A DNA stretch of 64,000 nucleotides from Blautia hansenii DSM 20583 (GCF_002222595.2 NZ_CP022413.2:1318001-1382000), one strand, 5' to 3'; positions 50,148 through 58,968 are shown, counted from the first letter of the stretch. Made by a program: numbers and translations. Notes: a model not told the origin generated them from the sequence alone.

Positions 50148-51584
50148 ATGAAGAAAAAGCGCAAAAAAAGAAAACGTTCCAAAAACAAAGAGTATACGAT
50201 TATCAGCTATTTCTTTGTAGCTATTTTTATATCCTTAATTGGATATATGGTATATTTTAATGTGGAAAAACGAGAGGATGTTATCAGCAGTCCGTATAAT
50301 ACCCGTCAAAACCAGTTGGCAGACAGGATTACCAGAGGAAAAATTCTATCCTCAGACGGACAGACTCTCGCATATACAGAAACTGACGGAGAGGGTAATG
50401 AAACAAGAGTTTATCCTTACGGAAATAAGTTTGCCCATGTGGTAGGCTATGACTGTAATGGAAAAAACGGAATTGAAGCGCTGGCTAATTTTTCGTTGAT
50501 GTCTTCCCATAATAATTATATTGAGCAGGTGAAAAACGAAATTCTGGAGAACAAAAATCCGGGTGACAGCGTGGTAACTACCTTAAACACAAAATTGCAG
50601 GAGGCAGCTTATAATGCCCTTGGCTCTTACAACGGCGCTGTGGTTGTTTTAGACCCAAAGACAGGTGCTGTACTGGCTTCTGTAAGCAAACCGGATTTTA
50701 ATCCGAATATGGTAGAGGAAGATTGGGATGCCTTGGTAAATGACTCTGCAAACAGCAGTCTTTTAAATAGAGCTACACAGGGGGCTTATCCGCCCGGGTC
50801 TATTTTTAAAGTGGTAGATGCGTTGGCATATTTGCGGGAGCATGGAACGATTGATGGATTTTCTTATAATTGTAAGGGAAGCATTACGGTAGACGACCAT
50901 AAAATTCCTTGCTTTGGCGGGGAGGTTCACGGCTCGGAGGATTTTACAAAAGCATTTGCAAAATCCTGTAATACGGCATTTACACAGATCGGACTTGATT
51001 TAGGAGCGAAAAATCTGCAGGAGACAGCAGAGAACCTGTTGTTTAACAGTAAGCTTCCAATTCCTTTGGAATATAACAAGAGTAGATTTGACCTTGGAAG
51101 TGCGCCGGGAAATCCACTGCTGATGCAGACGGCCATCGGACAGGGAAATACGCTGGTATCACCGATGCACATGGCTATGATTACCGCTGCTATTGCCAAT
51201 GACGGAAAGCTTATGAAACCTTATTATATAGAAAAGGTAGAAACGGTCAGCGGCCAGACAGTAGAAACTACAAAGCCGTCTGTCTATAAAGAGCTTATGA
51301 CAGCAGAAGAAGCAGGAGTATTAAAAGCATTGATGACGGAAGTGGTAAAAAGCGGTACGGCAACAAAGCTTTCAGGAGAAAGCTACTCCGCAGCGGGAAA
51401 AACAGGTTCTGCGGAATATACGGGAAGTGACGGAAAGATAAAGACACATTCCTGGTTTATTGGATTTTCTAATGTAGAGGAGCTGGACTTAGCCATTGCC
51501 GTAATTGCAGAGGGCGCCGGAACAGGAAGTAAGGTAGCAGTTCCGGTAGCACATCAGGTGTTCAACGCTTTTTATTATAATTAG
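50148..51584 (+). CDS. Class B penicillin-binding protein (PBP2-type transpeptidase)
   Basis: Cross-links peptidoglycan outside the membrane. It has a very basic N-terminal tail, one transmembrane helix (residues ~17-36), an N-terminal pedestal domain and a transpeptidase domain with S218-I-F-K (catalytic Ser), S273-C-N275 and K418-T-G420. ATG 50148 with AGAGGA at good spacing is chosen; an alternative ATG at 50079 inside the upstream gene adds 23 lysine-rich residues. The protein is then 478 residues, shorter than most PBP2, lacking a PASTA or long pedestal. Coupled to the SEDS gene before it. Confidence 0.9.
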   Translation: MKKKRKKRKRSKNKEYTIISYFFVAIFISLIGYMVYFNVEKREDVISSPYNTRQNQLADRITRGKILSSDGQTLAYTETDGEGNETRVYPYGNKFAHVVGYDCNGKNGIEALANFSLMSSHNNYIEQVKNEILENKNPGDSVVTTLNTKLQEAAYNALGSYNGAVVVLDPKTGAVLASVSKPDFNPNMVEEDWDALVNDSANSSLLNRATQGAYPPGSIFKVVDALAYLREHGTIDGFSYNCKGSITVDDHKIPCFGGEVHGSEDFTKAFAKSCNTAFTQIGLDLGAKNLQETAENLLFNSKLPIPLEYNKSRFDLGSAPGNPLLMQTAIGQGNTLVSPMHMAMITAAIANDGKLMKPYYIEKVETVSGQTVETTKPSVYKELMTAEEAGVLKALMTEVVKSGTATKLSGESYSAAGKTGSAEYTGSDGKIKTHSWFIGFSNVEELDLAIAVIAEGAGTGSKVAVPVAHQVFNAFYYN

Positions 51585-51598
51585 TGGCTGTAAATTTC

Positions 51599-51627
51599 TT
51601 GCGCCTGCGAAAAAAAAGAGGTATACT
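51599..51627 (+). promoter_or_regulatory. Promoter of the Nudix gene
   Basis: -35 TTGCGC (51599-51604), 17-bp spacer, -10 TATACT (51622-51627). Confidence 0.6.
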
Positions 51628-51686
51628 ACCAATAAAGAAACACAACGCAGACATACTTGTATGTCTTAAGCAGGAGGAAGTGCAAT

Positions 51687-52139
51687 ATGATTGAAGCAAC
51701 GAGCTGTGGCGGAGTGGTAATATATCGGGGCAAGATACTGACCTTGTATAAATCTTATAAGCACAAATACGAGGGCTGGGTACTGCCGAAAGGAACGGTA
51801 GAAAAGGGCGAAGACTATAAGGATACTGCCCTGCGGGAAGTGAAAGAAGAAGCAGGAGTATCAGCCAGCATCATTAAGTATGTGGGAAAGAGTCAATATA
51901 GTTTTTGTGTGCCGGAGGATGTAGTAGAAAAGGACGTACATTGGTATTTAATGTCTGCCAACAGCTATTACAGCAGACCGCAGAGAGAAGAATATTTTGT
52001 GGATTCCGGTTTTTACAAATTCCATGAAGCTTACCATCTGTTACGTTTTTCAAATGAAAAGCAGATTTTGGAAAAGGCTTATAGTGAATACCTGGATTTG
52101 AAAAAAGCAAATCTTTGGGGAAATAGAAAGTATTTCTGA
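51687..52139 (+). CDS. Nudix hydrolase
   Basis: A 150-residue protein with a complete Nudix box G-x5-E-x7-R-E-V-x-E-E-A-G-V (GTVEKGEDYKDTALREVKEE, residues ~36-58), which binds Mg2+ and hydrolyses nucleoside diphosphates linked to X. GWVLPKG just before it is typical of Ap4A/ADP-sugar-like pyrophosphatases, but the substrate is not readable. ATG 51687 with AGGAGG is used. A monocistronic unit between promoter 51599 and the terminator at 52152. Confidence 0.9.
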   Translation: MIEATSCGGVVIYRGKILTLYKSYKHKYEGWVLPKGTVEKGEDYKDTALREVKEEAGVSASIIKYVGKSQYSFCVPEDVVEKDVHWYLMSANSYYSRPQREEYFVDSGFYKFHEAYHLLRFSNEKQILEKAYSEYLDLKKANLWGNRKYF

Positions 52140-52151
52140 GTAAGCATGGAA

Positions 52152-52203
52152 AAAGAGGACTGTCGCAGGAAGCAGTAGCAGGCTTTTGTGACAGCCTCTT
52201 TTT
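52152..52203 (+). terminator. Intrinsic terminator (TGTCGCA stem) after the Nudix gene
   Basis: AAAGAGG-A-CTGTCGCA (52152-52167) pairs with TTGTGACAG-C-CTCTTTTT (52186-52203); ~18-nt loop, T5. Confidence 0.85.
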
Positions 52204-52223
52204 AAAATATAGGAGTGGAAAAT

Positions 52224-52559
52224 ATGTTAAACTGGTATAAAAAACTCTATGTTGGCGATAATGCAAAAAAGAAGAAAAGACAGCTGATGTTTAAAATTAA
52301 CGCAGGAGCAGGAGTGTTTGATGTGTATTTGATTACCTTTGCCTGCAATTCTCAAAATCAGCTGGAAATTTTTTCAGCCAATGAGCTGAAGCAGAAGGCA
52401 AGACGGAAATTTTGTCCCGTGATTATCGGGCTGTGCTGCGGCTATGAGGAGGCATTGGAGATGACCAGAACGCTTGTGGAAGAGGCATATAAGGAGACAG
52501 GTACGCCTAATGTGAGAAAATGGCTGGAAAATAAGATAAAAGAGGAAGGCAGCAGGTGA
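52224..52559 (+). CDS. Hypothetical protein, 111 aa
   Basis: Unrecognised 111-residue soluble protein. It opens MLNWYKKLYVGDNAKKKKRQ and has a hydrophobic beta-like core with four cysteines, including an L-C-C-G pair. AGGAG lies 8 nt before ATG 52224; a GTG at 52215 is a less likely start. It is followed 4 nt later by the DUF2953 gene and then gerW, so it belongs to a presumed sporulation-linked operon. Confidence 0.65.
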   Translation: MLNWYKKLYVGDNAKKKKRQLMFKINAGAGVFDVYLITFACNSQNQLEIFSANELKQKARRKFCPVIIGLCCGYEEALEMTRTLVEEAYKETGTPNVRKWLENKIKEEGSR

Positions 52560-52563
52560 GAGA

Positions 52564-53427
52564 ATGGCGATGCTACATATTTTATTGGGAATTTTGAAAA
52601 TAGCAGGTATTCTTCTGGCAGTTCTTTTGGGGCTTTTGCTGCTGATTTTAAGCTGTATGCTCTTTTGTCCTGTTGTTTATCAGGGGGCAGGAGAGAAAAA
52701 TCAGGACAGCTTGAAAGGAAGCCTAAAAATTTCGTGGCTGTTTCGTGGAATTTCTTTGAAAGTATGGTATGAAGAAGGTACACATTATTCTGTGCGGATT
52801 TGCGGTATTTCCACGGAGCAATTTAAGAGGATTTTTAAAAGGCGGGCAGGAAAGAAAACCGAAAAAAAACAGCCAAAAGAGCTTACTGCCGTGCAGGAAA
52901 ACAGTGGCGAAGCCAAGAAAAGGGAGTATACAGGGCAAAGCCCAAGGGAAGCTGTTCAAAAGGAAACAGAAAAAGCAGAAGAACAAGTTTCTCCAAAAGA
53001 AAAGTCGAAAAGAAAAGGAATAGGGCGGTCTTTTGCGGATTTTCGATTAACAATCGAAAAAATCTGTGATAAAATAAAAAAAGTAAAAAAAATTTTAAAG
53101 TCAGAGCAGATGAAGCAAACAAAAGCATGGATGCTGAAAGAAATCAAGTCCTTGATTTTTCATATAAAACCGAAAAAATTGCAGGGTAATATTCGCTTTG
53201 GATTGGAAGACCCTTGTCTGACAGGAGAAATTCTGGCTGTTGCAGGTGTATTTTATCCACTGTATGGGGAATATTTTACAATAGAGCCCTTTTTTGAGGA
53301 ACAGATTTTAGAAGGAGAAATATCTTTTCGAGGACGCATTTACGGTATTTATTTTGCGCTTCTTGCATGGCGCATATTTCAAAACAGAGAGCTTCGTTTT
53401 ATTATAAAAAAATTTAAGTATCTTTAA
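52564..53427 (+). CDS. DUF2953 domain protein (YtfI-like)
   Basis: A 287-residue protein: an N-terminal transmembrane helix (residues ~8-36), a charged lysine/glutamate-rich central region (about 95-160), and a C-terminal DUF2953 segment with G-L-E-D-P-C-L-T-G-E and F-R-G-R-I-Y-G-I. Its Bacillus homologue ytfI precedes ytfJ (gerW), as here, pointing to a role in spore germination or assembly. The exact function is unknown. Confidence 0.82.
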   Translation: MAMLHILLGILKIAGILLAVLLGLLLLILSCMLFCPVVYQGAGEKNQDSLKGSLKISWLFRGISLKVWYEEGTHYSVRICGISTEQFKRIFKRRAGKKTEKKQPKELTAVQENSGEAKKREYTGQSPREAVQKETEKAEEQVSPKEKSKRKGIGRSFADFRLTIEKICDKIKKVKKILKSEQMKQTKAWMLKEIKSLIFHIKPKKLQGNIRFGLEDPCLTGEILAVAGVFYPLYGEYFTIEPFFEEQILEGEISFRGRIYGIYFALLAWRIFQNRELRFIIKKFKYL

Positions 53428-53441
53428 GGAGGAAACAGAAT

Positions 53442-53843
53442 ATGGCTTCAGAAAACAATTTTCAGACAACAGTAGAGTCGCTATTTAAAGGGATGGATAG
53501 TTTTATTACGACAAAGACGGTGGTAGGTGAGGCAATTACCGTGGGAGATACCATTATACTTCCGTTGGTAGATGTTTCCTTTGCAGTGGGAGCAGGCGCT
53601 TTTTCCGGTGAGAAAAAGAATAACGGCGGCGGCGGAATGGGCGGAAAGGTTTCTCCAAGTGCTGTTTTGGTGATTTCCAATGGCATGACAAAGCTGGTAA
53701 ATATTAAAAATCAGGATGGTCTTACAAAAATTCTGGATATGGTTCCTGATTTCCTGAATAAATTTTCAGAAGGGAAAAAAGAGCAGGAGCCGGAAAAAGA
53801 AGGATTAAAAAAAGAAGAAACGGTTTCTGAGGAAGAAGAATAA
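53442..53843 (+). CDS. gerW: GerW family sporulation protein (YtfJ)
   Basis: A 133-residue protein with the family pattern GDTIILPLVDVSFAVGAGAF, the glycine-rich NNGGGGMGGKVSPSAVLVI and GLTKILDMVPDF. In Bacillus GerW is needed for normal L-alanine-type spore germination. The C-terminus is a variable Glu/Lys tail. AAGGAGG precedes ATG 53442. Terminator downstream. Confidence 0.92.
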   Translation: MASENNFQTTVESLFKGMDSFITTKTVVGEAITVGDTIILPLVDVSFAVGAGAFSGEKKNNGGGGMGGKVSPSAVLVISNGMTKLVNIKNQDGLTKILDMVPDFLNKFSEGKKEQEPEKEGLKKEETVSEEEE

Positions 53844-53851
53844 GACAGAAG

Positions 53852-53882
53852 AGCTGCTGCGGGTAATCTGCGGCAGCTTTTT
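53852..53882 (+). terminator. Terminator after gerW
   Basis: AGCTGC (53852-53857) / GCAGCT (53873-53878) with additional pairing inside the loop, followed by T5. Confidence 0.75.
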
Positions 53883-53920
53883 GCATATACTATAAAAAGA
53901 GAAAAGAGAAGGAAAAAGAT

Positions 53921-54064
53921 ATGAGTCGTGTATGCGGACTGTTTTTGTTTGGAATAGGGATTGGATTATTTTTAGCGCTTATTTTTCCAAAATCTCTTTT
54001 TATGGTGATTATGGCAGTGCTGTGCTTGCTGGCAGGATATAATCTGTTTTGCAGTTGTTCATAA
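53921..54064 (+). CDS. Small membrane protein, 47 aa
   Basis: ATG 53921 behind GAGAAGGA opens 47 codons ending TAA 54062-54064. The product is almost entirely hydrophobic, with two likely membrane helices separated by a P-K-S turn (residues ~5-23 and 26-43), and ends C-S-C-S. It sits between the gerW terminator and the rpmB terminator. Unknown function; good ribosome site, coherent membrane topology and a short TATACT box upstream (53886-53891) support it. Confidence 0.55.
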   Translation: MSRVCGLFLFGIGIGLFLALIFPKSLFMVIMAVLCLLAGYNLFCSCS

Positions 54065-54075
54065 ATAGAAGAGAA

Positions 54076-54110
54076 TAAAAAAACAGACCTTGTCGCATGG
54101 ACAAGGTCTG
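54076..54110 (-). terminator. Terminator of rpmB
   Basis: Perfect 11-bp stem CAGACCTTGTC / GACAAGGTCTG (54084-54094, 54100-54110), loop GCATG. On the minus strand it is followed by T7, matching the leftward rpmB gene. It contains the TTGTCGCA core. Confidence 0.9.
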
Positions 54111-54129
54111 TTGATGTGTCAATCAGTAA

Positions 54130-54318
54130 TTAAGCTCTTTCAACTTTACCGCTTCGTAAGCAGGAAGTACAAACATACATTTTTTTTGCGTTTCCGCCTT
54201 CTGTTTTAACTCTTACAGATTTAATGTTGGATTTCCACATTTTGTTTGATCTTCTATGAGAATGGCTCACGTTGTTTCCAAAATGAGCACCTTTTTCACA
54301 AATTGCGCACTTTGCCAT
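54130..54318 (-). CDS. rpmB: 50S ribosomal protein L28
   Basis: A 62-residue basic ribosomal protein. The family pattern MAKCAICEKGAHFGNNVSHSH is present with a cysteine pair C4-x2-C7, and the second pair CTSCLRSGKV near the C-terminus, so this is the zinc-ribbon form. AGGAGG precedes ATG 54318. It is divergent from asp23, equivalent to rpmB-yloU in Bacillus. Confidence 0.95.
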   Translation of the reverse strand: MAKCAICEKGAHFGNNVSHSHRRSNKMWKSNIKSVRVKTEGGNAKKMYVCTSCLRSGKVERA

Positions 54319-54374
54319 GGTAGCACCTCCTTAGAAATATAATAAGTCTGTATAACAAACTCACAACATAGCTT

Positions 54375-54403
54375 ATTTTAGCAGATGATATTTGTTTTTG
54401 CAA
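54375..54403 (-). promoter_or_regulatory. Promoter of rpmB
   Basis: On the minus strand: -35 TTGCAA (54403-54398), 17-bp spacer, -10 TAAAAT (54380-54375). Confidence 0.65.
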
Positions 54404-54493
54404 GTAAAATTATAAAAAAATTAAATTATTATTTCGTTTTTGGAAAAGATATGTTAGAATAGCATATATAAAAAAGTATGGAGGTATCCGTGC

Positions 54494-54850
54494 ATGAATG
54501 GATTTGTTGATACAGGATTAGGAAAAATTACAATTGATACTGATGTAATTGCAACTTATGCAGGCAGTGTGGCAGTGGAATGTTTTGGAATTGTGGGCAT
54601 GGCTGCTGTAAGTATGAAGGACGGCCTTGTAAAGCTGTTAAAGAAAGACAGCTTAAAACACGGCATTAATGTTATGATTGCAGATAATAAGATTACACTG
54701 GAGTTTCATGTAATCGTGGCTTACGGAGTAAGTATTTCTGCTATGGCTGATAACTTAATCAGCAATGTAAAATACAAAGTAGAAGAATTTACAGGCCTGA
54801 CTATTGAGAAGATAAATATCCTTGTAGAAGGCGTAAGAGTAATTGATTAA
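54494..54850 (+). CDS. yloU: Asp23/Gls24 family envelope stress protein
   Basis: A 118-residue protein of the Asp23/DUF322 family, a small cell-envelope stress-linked fold (VIATYAGSVAVECFGIVGMAAV in the N-terminal half). Bacillus YloU lies between rpmB and the DAK2 protein YloV, the arrangement seen here. GGAGGT precedes ATG 54494. It is followed 17 nt later by the FakA-like gene. Confidence 0.93.
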   Translation: MNGFVDTGLGKITIDTDVIATYAGSVAVECFGIVGMAAVSMKDGLVKLLKKDSLKHGINVMIADNKITLEFHVIVAYGVSISAMADNLISNVKYKVEEFTGLTIEKINILVEGVRVID

Positions 54851-54867
54851 TAAGGAGGAAACTTGTT

Positions 54868-56517
54868 TTGAATACCAATACCGTTGATGCGAAAATGCTT
54901 GGCCGGATGTTCCTTTCCGGAGCGAAAAATCTGGAGGCAAAGAAAGAGTGGATAAATGAATTAAATGTTTTTCCTGTGCCGGACGGCGATACAGGAACCA
55001 ACATGACACTGACCATTATGGCGGCAGCGTCTGAGGTAAGCGCATTATCAGATTCTACTATGAAAACTCTGGCGAAAGCAATATCTTCCGGTTCTTTAAG
55101 AGGAGCAAGAGGAAACTCCGGTGTTATTCTTTCACAGCTTTTAAGAGGATTTACAAAATCAATCGAACATCATGAGCAGGTAGATGCCATGGCATTTGCC
55201 AGAGCTTTTGAAAAAGGTGTGGAAACTGCGTATAAAGCAGTTATGAAACCAAAAGAAGGTACAATTTTAACTGTGGCAAAGGGCGCTGCGGTAAAAGCTC
55301 TGGAAATTGCAGAGGACAGTGAAAATCTGGAAACATTTTTTGCAGATGTAATTGCAGAAGCAGAGGAGGTTCTTTCCAGAACCCCGGAAATGCTTCCTGT
55401 TTTAAAAGAAGCAGGTGTAGTAGATTCCGGCGGACAGGGACTTTTAGAAGTGTTAAAAGGTGCTTTTGACGGATATCTGGGCAAAGAAATTGATATGAAT
55501 TTCGAAAAACCGGCTCATGCAGTGATGAGCAAGCCAATGTCCGCAGAGGAAAGCGATATTAAATTCGGTTACTGTACAGAATTTATTATTATGCTGGAAA
55601 AAGAATTCTCTGAAAAAGAAGAAAGAGCTTTCAAAGAATACCTGTTATCCATTGGTGACTCTCTGGTAGTCGTGGCAGATGATGAAATCGTAAAGGTGCA
55701 TGTACATACCAATGCGCCGGGTGATGCAATTCAGAGAGCTTTGACCTACGGACAGCTGTCCAACATGAAAATTGACAATATGCGCTTAGAGCATCATGAA
55801 CGTTTGATTAAAGACGCTGAAAAAGTAGCTGCACAGCAGGCAAAGGCAGAGCCGGAAAAAGAGGTTGGATTTATTTCCGTATCTGTGGGAGATGGTATGG
55901 GAGAGATTTTCCGTGAATTGGGAGCAGATTATCTCATTGAAGGCGGACAGACCATGAACCCAAGTACAGAGGATGTGCTTCAGGCAATCTCTCATGTAAA
56001 TGCAAAAAATATATTTATTTTTCCAAATAATAAAAATATTATTCTGGCTGCAAATCAGGCAAGAGACCTGACAGAGGATAAGAACATTATTGTTATTCCG
56101 ACAAAAACCATTCCTCAGGGTATTACAGCGTTGATTTCTTATGTGCCGGATAAAACCGTTGAGCAGAACACAGAAGAAATGTTAGAAGCTATGACACATG
56201 TGAAAACAGGTCAGGTGACTTATGCAGTGCGTGATACAAAGATTGATGACAAAGAAATTCGTCAGGGCGATATCATGGGCATTGGCGATAAGGGGATTTT
56301 GGCAGTCGGACAGGGTATCGAAGACATTACCGTAGAAACATTAAAAGAGATGGTAGACGAAGATACAGAAATTATCAGCATTTATTACGGGGCTGATGTA
56401 ACAGAAGAAGATGCAGAACAGTTATGTGAGCGTCTGGAGGAGTTATATCCTGATTTTGATGTGGAAATCAATCAGGGCGGACAGCCGATTTATTACTACG
56501 TGGTTTCCGTAGAATAA
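54868..56517 (+). CDS. fakA: DAK2 domain fatty-acid kinase FakA-like protein
   Basis: A 549-residue protein. The N-terminal DhaL/DAK2 nucleotide-binding domain (residues ~10-200) contains the Mg-ATP motif VPDGDTGTNM. A middle and a C-terminal EDD-fold-like part follow (FakA_C). In staphylococci FakA with FakB phosphorylates exogenous fatty acids; Bacillus calls it YloV. No fakB is in this window. Translation probably starts at TTG 54868 with AGGAGG 9 nt upstream; no in-frame ATG gives the family N-terminus. Confidence 0.9.
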   Translation: MNTNTVDAKMLGRMFLSGAKNLEAKKEWINELNVFPVPDGDTGTNMTLTIMAAASEVSALSDSTMKTLAKAISSGSLRGARGNSGVILSQLLRGFTKSIEHHEQVDAMAFARAFEKGVETAYKAVMKPKEGTILTVAKGAAVKALEIAEDSENLETFFADVIAEAEEVLSRTPEMLPVLKEAGVVDSGGQGLLEVLKGAFDGYLGKEIDMNFEKPAHAVMSKPMSAEESDIKFGYCTEFIIMLEKEFSEKEERAFKEYLLSIGDSLVVVADDEIVKVHVHTNAPGDAIQRALTYGQLSNMKIDNMRLEHHERLIKDAEKVAAQQAKAEPEKEVGFISVSVGDGMGEIFRELGADYLIEGGQTMNPSTEDVLQAISHVNAKNIFIFPNNKNIILAANQARDLTEDKNIIVIPTKTIPQGITALISYVPDKTVEQNTEEMLEAMTHVKTGQVTYAVRDTKIDDKEIRQGDIMGIGDKGILAVGQGIEDITVETLKEMVDEDTEIISIYYGADVTEEDAEQLCERLEELYPDFDVEINQGGQPIYYYVVSVE

Positions 56518-56527
56518 GAGATGAACA

Positions 56528-56581
56528 GAGGAGCTGTTGGGGTTGTTGCACTTATGCGATAGCCTTGACCGCTTCTTTTTT
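56528..56581 (+). terminator. Wobble-rich terminator-like hairpin before recG
   Basis: RNA stem GGUUGUUGCA (56540-56549) / UGCGAUAGCC (56554-56563) around loop CUUA, fully paired if G-U wobbles count, with weaker flanking pairs and T6 (56576-56581). It looks like a member of the TGTCGCA hairpin family. It would attenuate or separate fakA and recG. Confidence 0.5.
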
Positions 56582-56596
56582 ATGAGGATTTTTCAG

Positions 56597-58654
56597 ATGA
56601 AGGAACAGGAAAGTATTCGCAATATAAAAGGAATTGGAGAAAAAACAGAAAAGCTTCTGGCAAAATTGGGAATTACCACAGTAGGTGATTTCCTCCGTTA
56701 TTATCCAAGGGAATATGATGAATATACAGAGCCTGTCGGTGTTTCTCAGGTGACCGCAGGAAAAAAATGTGCGGTTATGGGAAGGATTACAGGAAAAGTG
56801 GGCGTGCGAAATACAGGCAGACTTACCATAGTGACTGCCACGTTAAAAGAAGAAAATTCTTTCTTGCAGCTTACGTGGTACAATATGCCTTTTTTACGCA
56901 ATACCTTGCGGTCCGGCGGGTTTTATATTTTCAGAGGAATGGTAACGGACAAAAACGGGCGAAAGACCATGGAGCAACCGGAGATTTTCAAAAGAGAAGA
57001 TTACAAGGCGCTGCTTCACAGTCTCTACCCCATTTACGGGCTGACAAAGGGATTAACCAATAAGCTGATGGTAAAAACCATACATCAGATTTTGGAAAAT
57101 AAAGAAATTGTGCAGGAATATCTTCCGGAGGAGTATAGAAACTATTATCAGTTGGCAGAATATAACTATGCAGTTTCACATATTCATTTTCCAAAAGATA
57201 AGAAAGATTTACTTCTGGGGCATCATCGATTAGTTTTTGATGAATTTTTACTTTTTATTCTTTCTATTCGAATGATGAAGGAAAAAACACAGGACATGCC
57301 GAATTCTTTTGCCATAAAACCGGTATGGGAAACAGAGAATGTAATTGATGGACTGCCGTATCCATTGACAAATGCACAAAAGAGAGTGTGGAATGAAATT
57401 GAAAGGGATATGACAGGACATACGCTGATGTCCAGACTGGTACAGGGAGATGTGGGAAGCGGAAAAACCATTATGGCATTTCTGGCAATGCTTCTGGCGG
57501 CATTTAACGGATATCAGGCTGCGCTCATGGTTCCTACGGAGGTTTTGGCAAAGCAGCATTTTAAAGAAATGGAAAAGCTGCTCAAGGAGCATCAGCTGCC
57601 GCTAAAAGCCGTTCTTCTGACCGGCTCGAATACCGCAAAGGAAAAAAGGGAGAGATGTGCTCAAATTGCTTCCGGAGAAGCAAAGCTGATTATCGGAACC
57701 CATGCGCTGATACAGGAAAAGGTAGAATATGAAAATTTGGCATTGGTGATTACCGATGAGCAGCATCGTTTTGGGGTTCAGCAAAGGGAAGACTTATCCA
57801 AAAAAGGAACAAGACCTCATGTGCTGGTCATGAGCGCCACGCCAATTCCCAGAACATTGGCAATTATTTTATACGGAGATTTGGACATTTCTGTCATGGA
57901 TGAGCTGCCGGCAAAGCGATTACCTATAAAAAACTGTGTGGTGGACACTTCTTACCGTCCAAGAGCCTATCATTTTATTCAAAAGCAGGTGGAGGAAGGA
58001 CGACAGGTGTATGTCATCTGCCCTATGGTAGAGGAAAGCGAAGGGCTGGATGCGGAGAACGTCATTGATTACACGCAAATTTTAAAGGAGGCTCTGCCCT
58101 CTGATATCTCTGTTGCGTATCTTCACGGAAGAATGAAGGCAGGAGAAAAGAACAAAATTATGGAAGCGTTTGCTGCAAATGAAATACAGGTGCTGGTATC
58201 TACCACGGTTATTGAGGTAGGGGTAAATGTTCCCAACGCAACGGTAATGATGGTAGAAAACGCAGAACGCTTCGGACTTGCTCAGCTTCATCAGTTAAGA
58301 GGAAGGGTAGGCCGAGGAGAACATCAGTCTTACTGTATTTTCGTGCAGGGAGGACAGGATACGGAAACAAAGGAGAGATTGGAAATTCTGGTGAAATCCA
58401 ATGACGGCTTTCAGATTGCAGGAGAAGATTTGCGCTTGCGGGGACCGGGGGATTTTTTTGGTATACGGCAAAGCGGCTTAATGGAATTTAAGATTGCAGA
58501 TATTTATCAGGATGCAGAGATACTAAAAGAAGCCGGTGAGGCGGCAGGAGCAATTTTAGCTTTAGATCCGGATTTATCATTGCCTCAGCATGAAAGATTA
58601 AGGGACAGACTTTTCTCTTACGGAAAAGAAAGAATGGAAACGCCGGGAATATAA
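56597..58654 (+). CDS. recG: ATP-dependent DNA helicase RecG
   Basis: A 685-residue helicase that regresses stalled replication forks. It has a wedge/OB-fold domain (about residues 60-150), helicase motif I GDVGSGKT (284-291), motif II DEQH (387-390), motif III SATPIPRT, motif VI QLRGRVGRG, and the C-terminal TRG region. ATG 56597 with GAGGA 8 nt upstream is preferred; the frame extends to TTG 56537 but that covers the terminator. Bacillus keeps rpmB-yloU-yloV...recG together. Confidence 0.93.
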   Translation: MKEQESIRNIKGIGEKTEKLLAKLGITTVGDFLRYYPREYDEYTEPVGVSQVTAGKKCAVMGRITGKVGVRNTGRLTIVTATLKEENSFLQLTWYNMPFLRNTLRSGGFYIFRGMVTDKNGRKTMEQPEIFKREDYKALLHSLYPIYGLTKGLTNKLMVKTIHQILENKEIVQEYLPEEYRNYYQLAEYNYAVSHIHFPKDKKDLLLGHHRLVFDEFLLFILSIRMMKEKTQDMPNSFAIKPVWETENVIDGLPYPLTNAQKRVWNEIERDMTGHTLMSRLVQGDVGSGKTIMAFLAMLLAAFNGYQAALMVPTEVLAKQHFKEMEKLLKEHQLPLKAVLLTGSNTAKEKRERCAQIASGEAKLIIGTHALIQEKVEYENLALVITDEQHRFGVQQREDLSKKGTRPHVLVMSATPIPRTLAIILYGDLDISVMDELPAKRLPIKNCVVDTSYRPRAYHFIQKQVEEGRQVYVICPMVEESEGLDAENVIDYTQILKEALPSDISVAYLHGRMKAGEKNKIMEAFAANEIQVLVSTTVIEVGVNVPNATVMMVENAERFGLAQLHQLRGRVGRGEHQSYCIFVQGGQDTETKERLEILVKSNDGFQIAGEDLRLRGPGDFFGIRQSGLMEFKIADIYQDAEILKEAGEAAGAILALDPDLSLPQHERLRDRLFSYGKERMETPGI

Positions 58655-58707
58655 AAAGAGATTTCCTTCTTTTTACTTTAAGAATAAGCAGAAGAAAATC
58701 CCTTTTT
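58653..58707. terminator. Bidirectional terminator between recG and the SASP gene
   Basis: Arms AAAAAGAGATTTCCTTCT (58653-58670) and AGAAGAAAATCCCTTTTT (58690-58707) pair with two wobble/mismatch positions; T-tracts on both strands serve the two convergent genes. Confidence 0.8.
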
Positions 58708-58740
58708 CTAGTTGTTAGACTTTACTAGTGATTTCGTACA

Positions 58741-58968
58741 CTAGAACTGCTGAGTGCTTCCGTTTCCAGACATCTGACGTTCCTGAGCTTCAATCATTTT
58801 TTTGACCATATATCCCCCAACGGAACCGTTCTGTTTAGATGTTAAGTTACCGTTGTAACCATCTGTAAGAGGTACACCTAATTCGTTTGCAACCTCATAT
58901 TTGAAGCGGTTTAATGCTCCCTTTGCTTCCGGTACAACTGCTTTGTTTGAAGAATTATTGTTAGACAT
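58741..58968 (-). CDS. Alpha/beta-type small acid-soluble spore protein
   Basis: A 75-residue DNA-coating protein that protects spore DNA. It has both family signatures: FKYEVANELGVPL near residue 22 (germination-protease site is E-V/A) and GSVGGYMVKKMIEAQE near the C-terminus. AAAGGAGG precedes ATG 58968. A sigma-G-like promoter lies upstream. It supports sporulation ability of the organism. Confidence 0.95.
   Translation of the reverse strand: MSNNNSSNKAVVPEAKGALNRFKYEVANELGVPLTDGYNGNLTSKQNGSVGGYMVKKMIEAQERQMSGNGSTQQF

Noticed and set aside
58725..58744. CTAGTG...CACTAG palindrome at the SASP stop as regulatory site
   Set aside because: Six-bp arms overlapping a stop codon and next to a better terminator; likely incidental.
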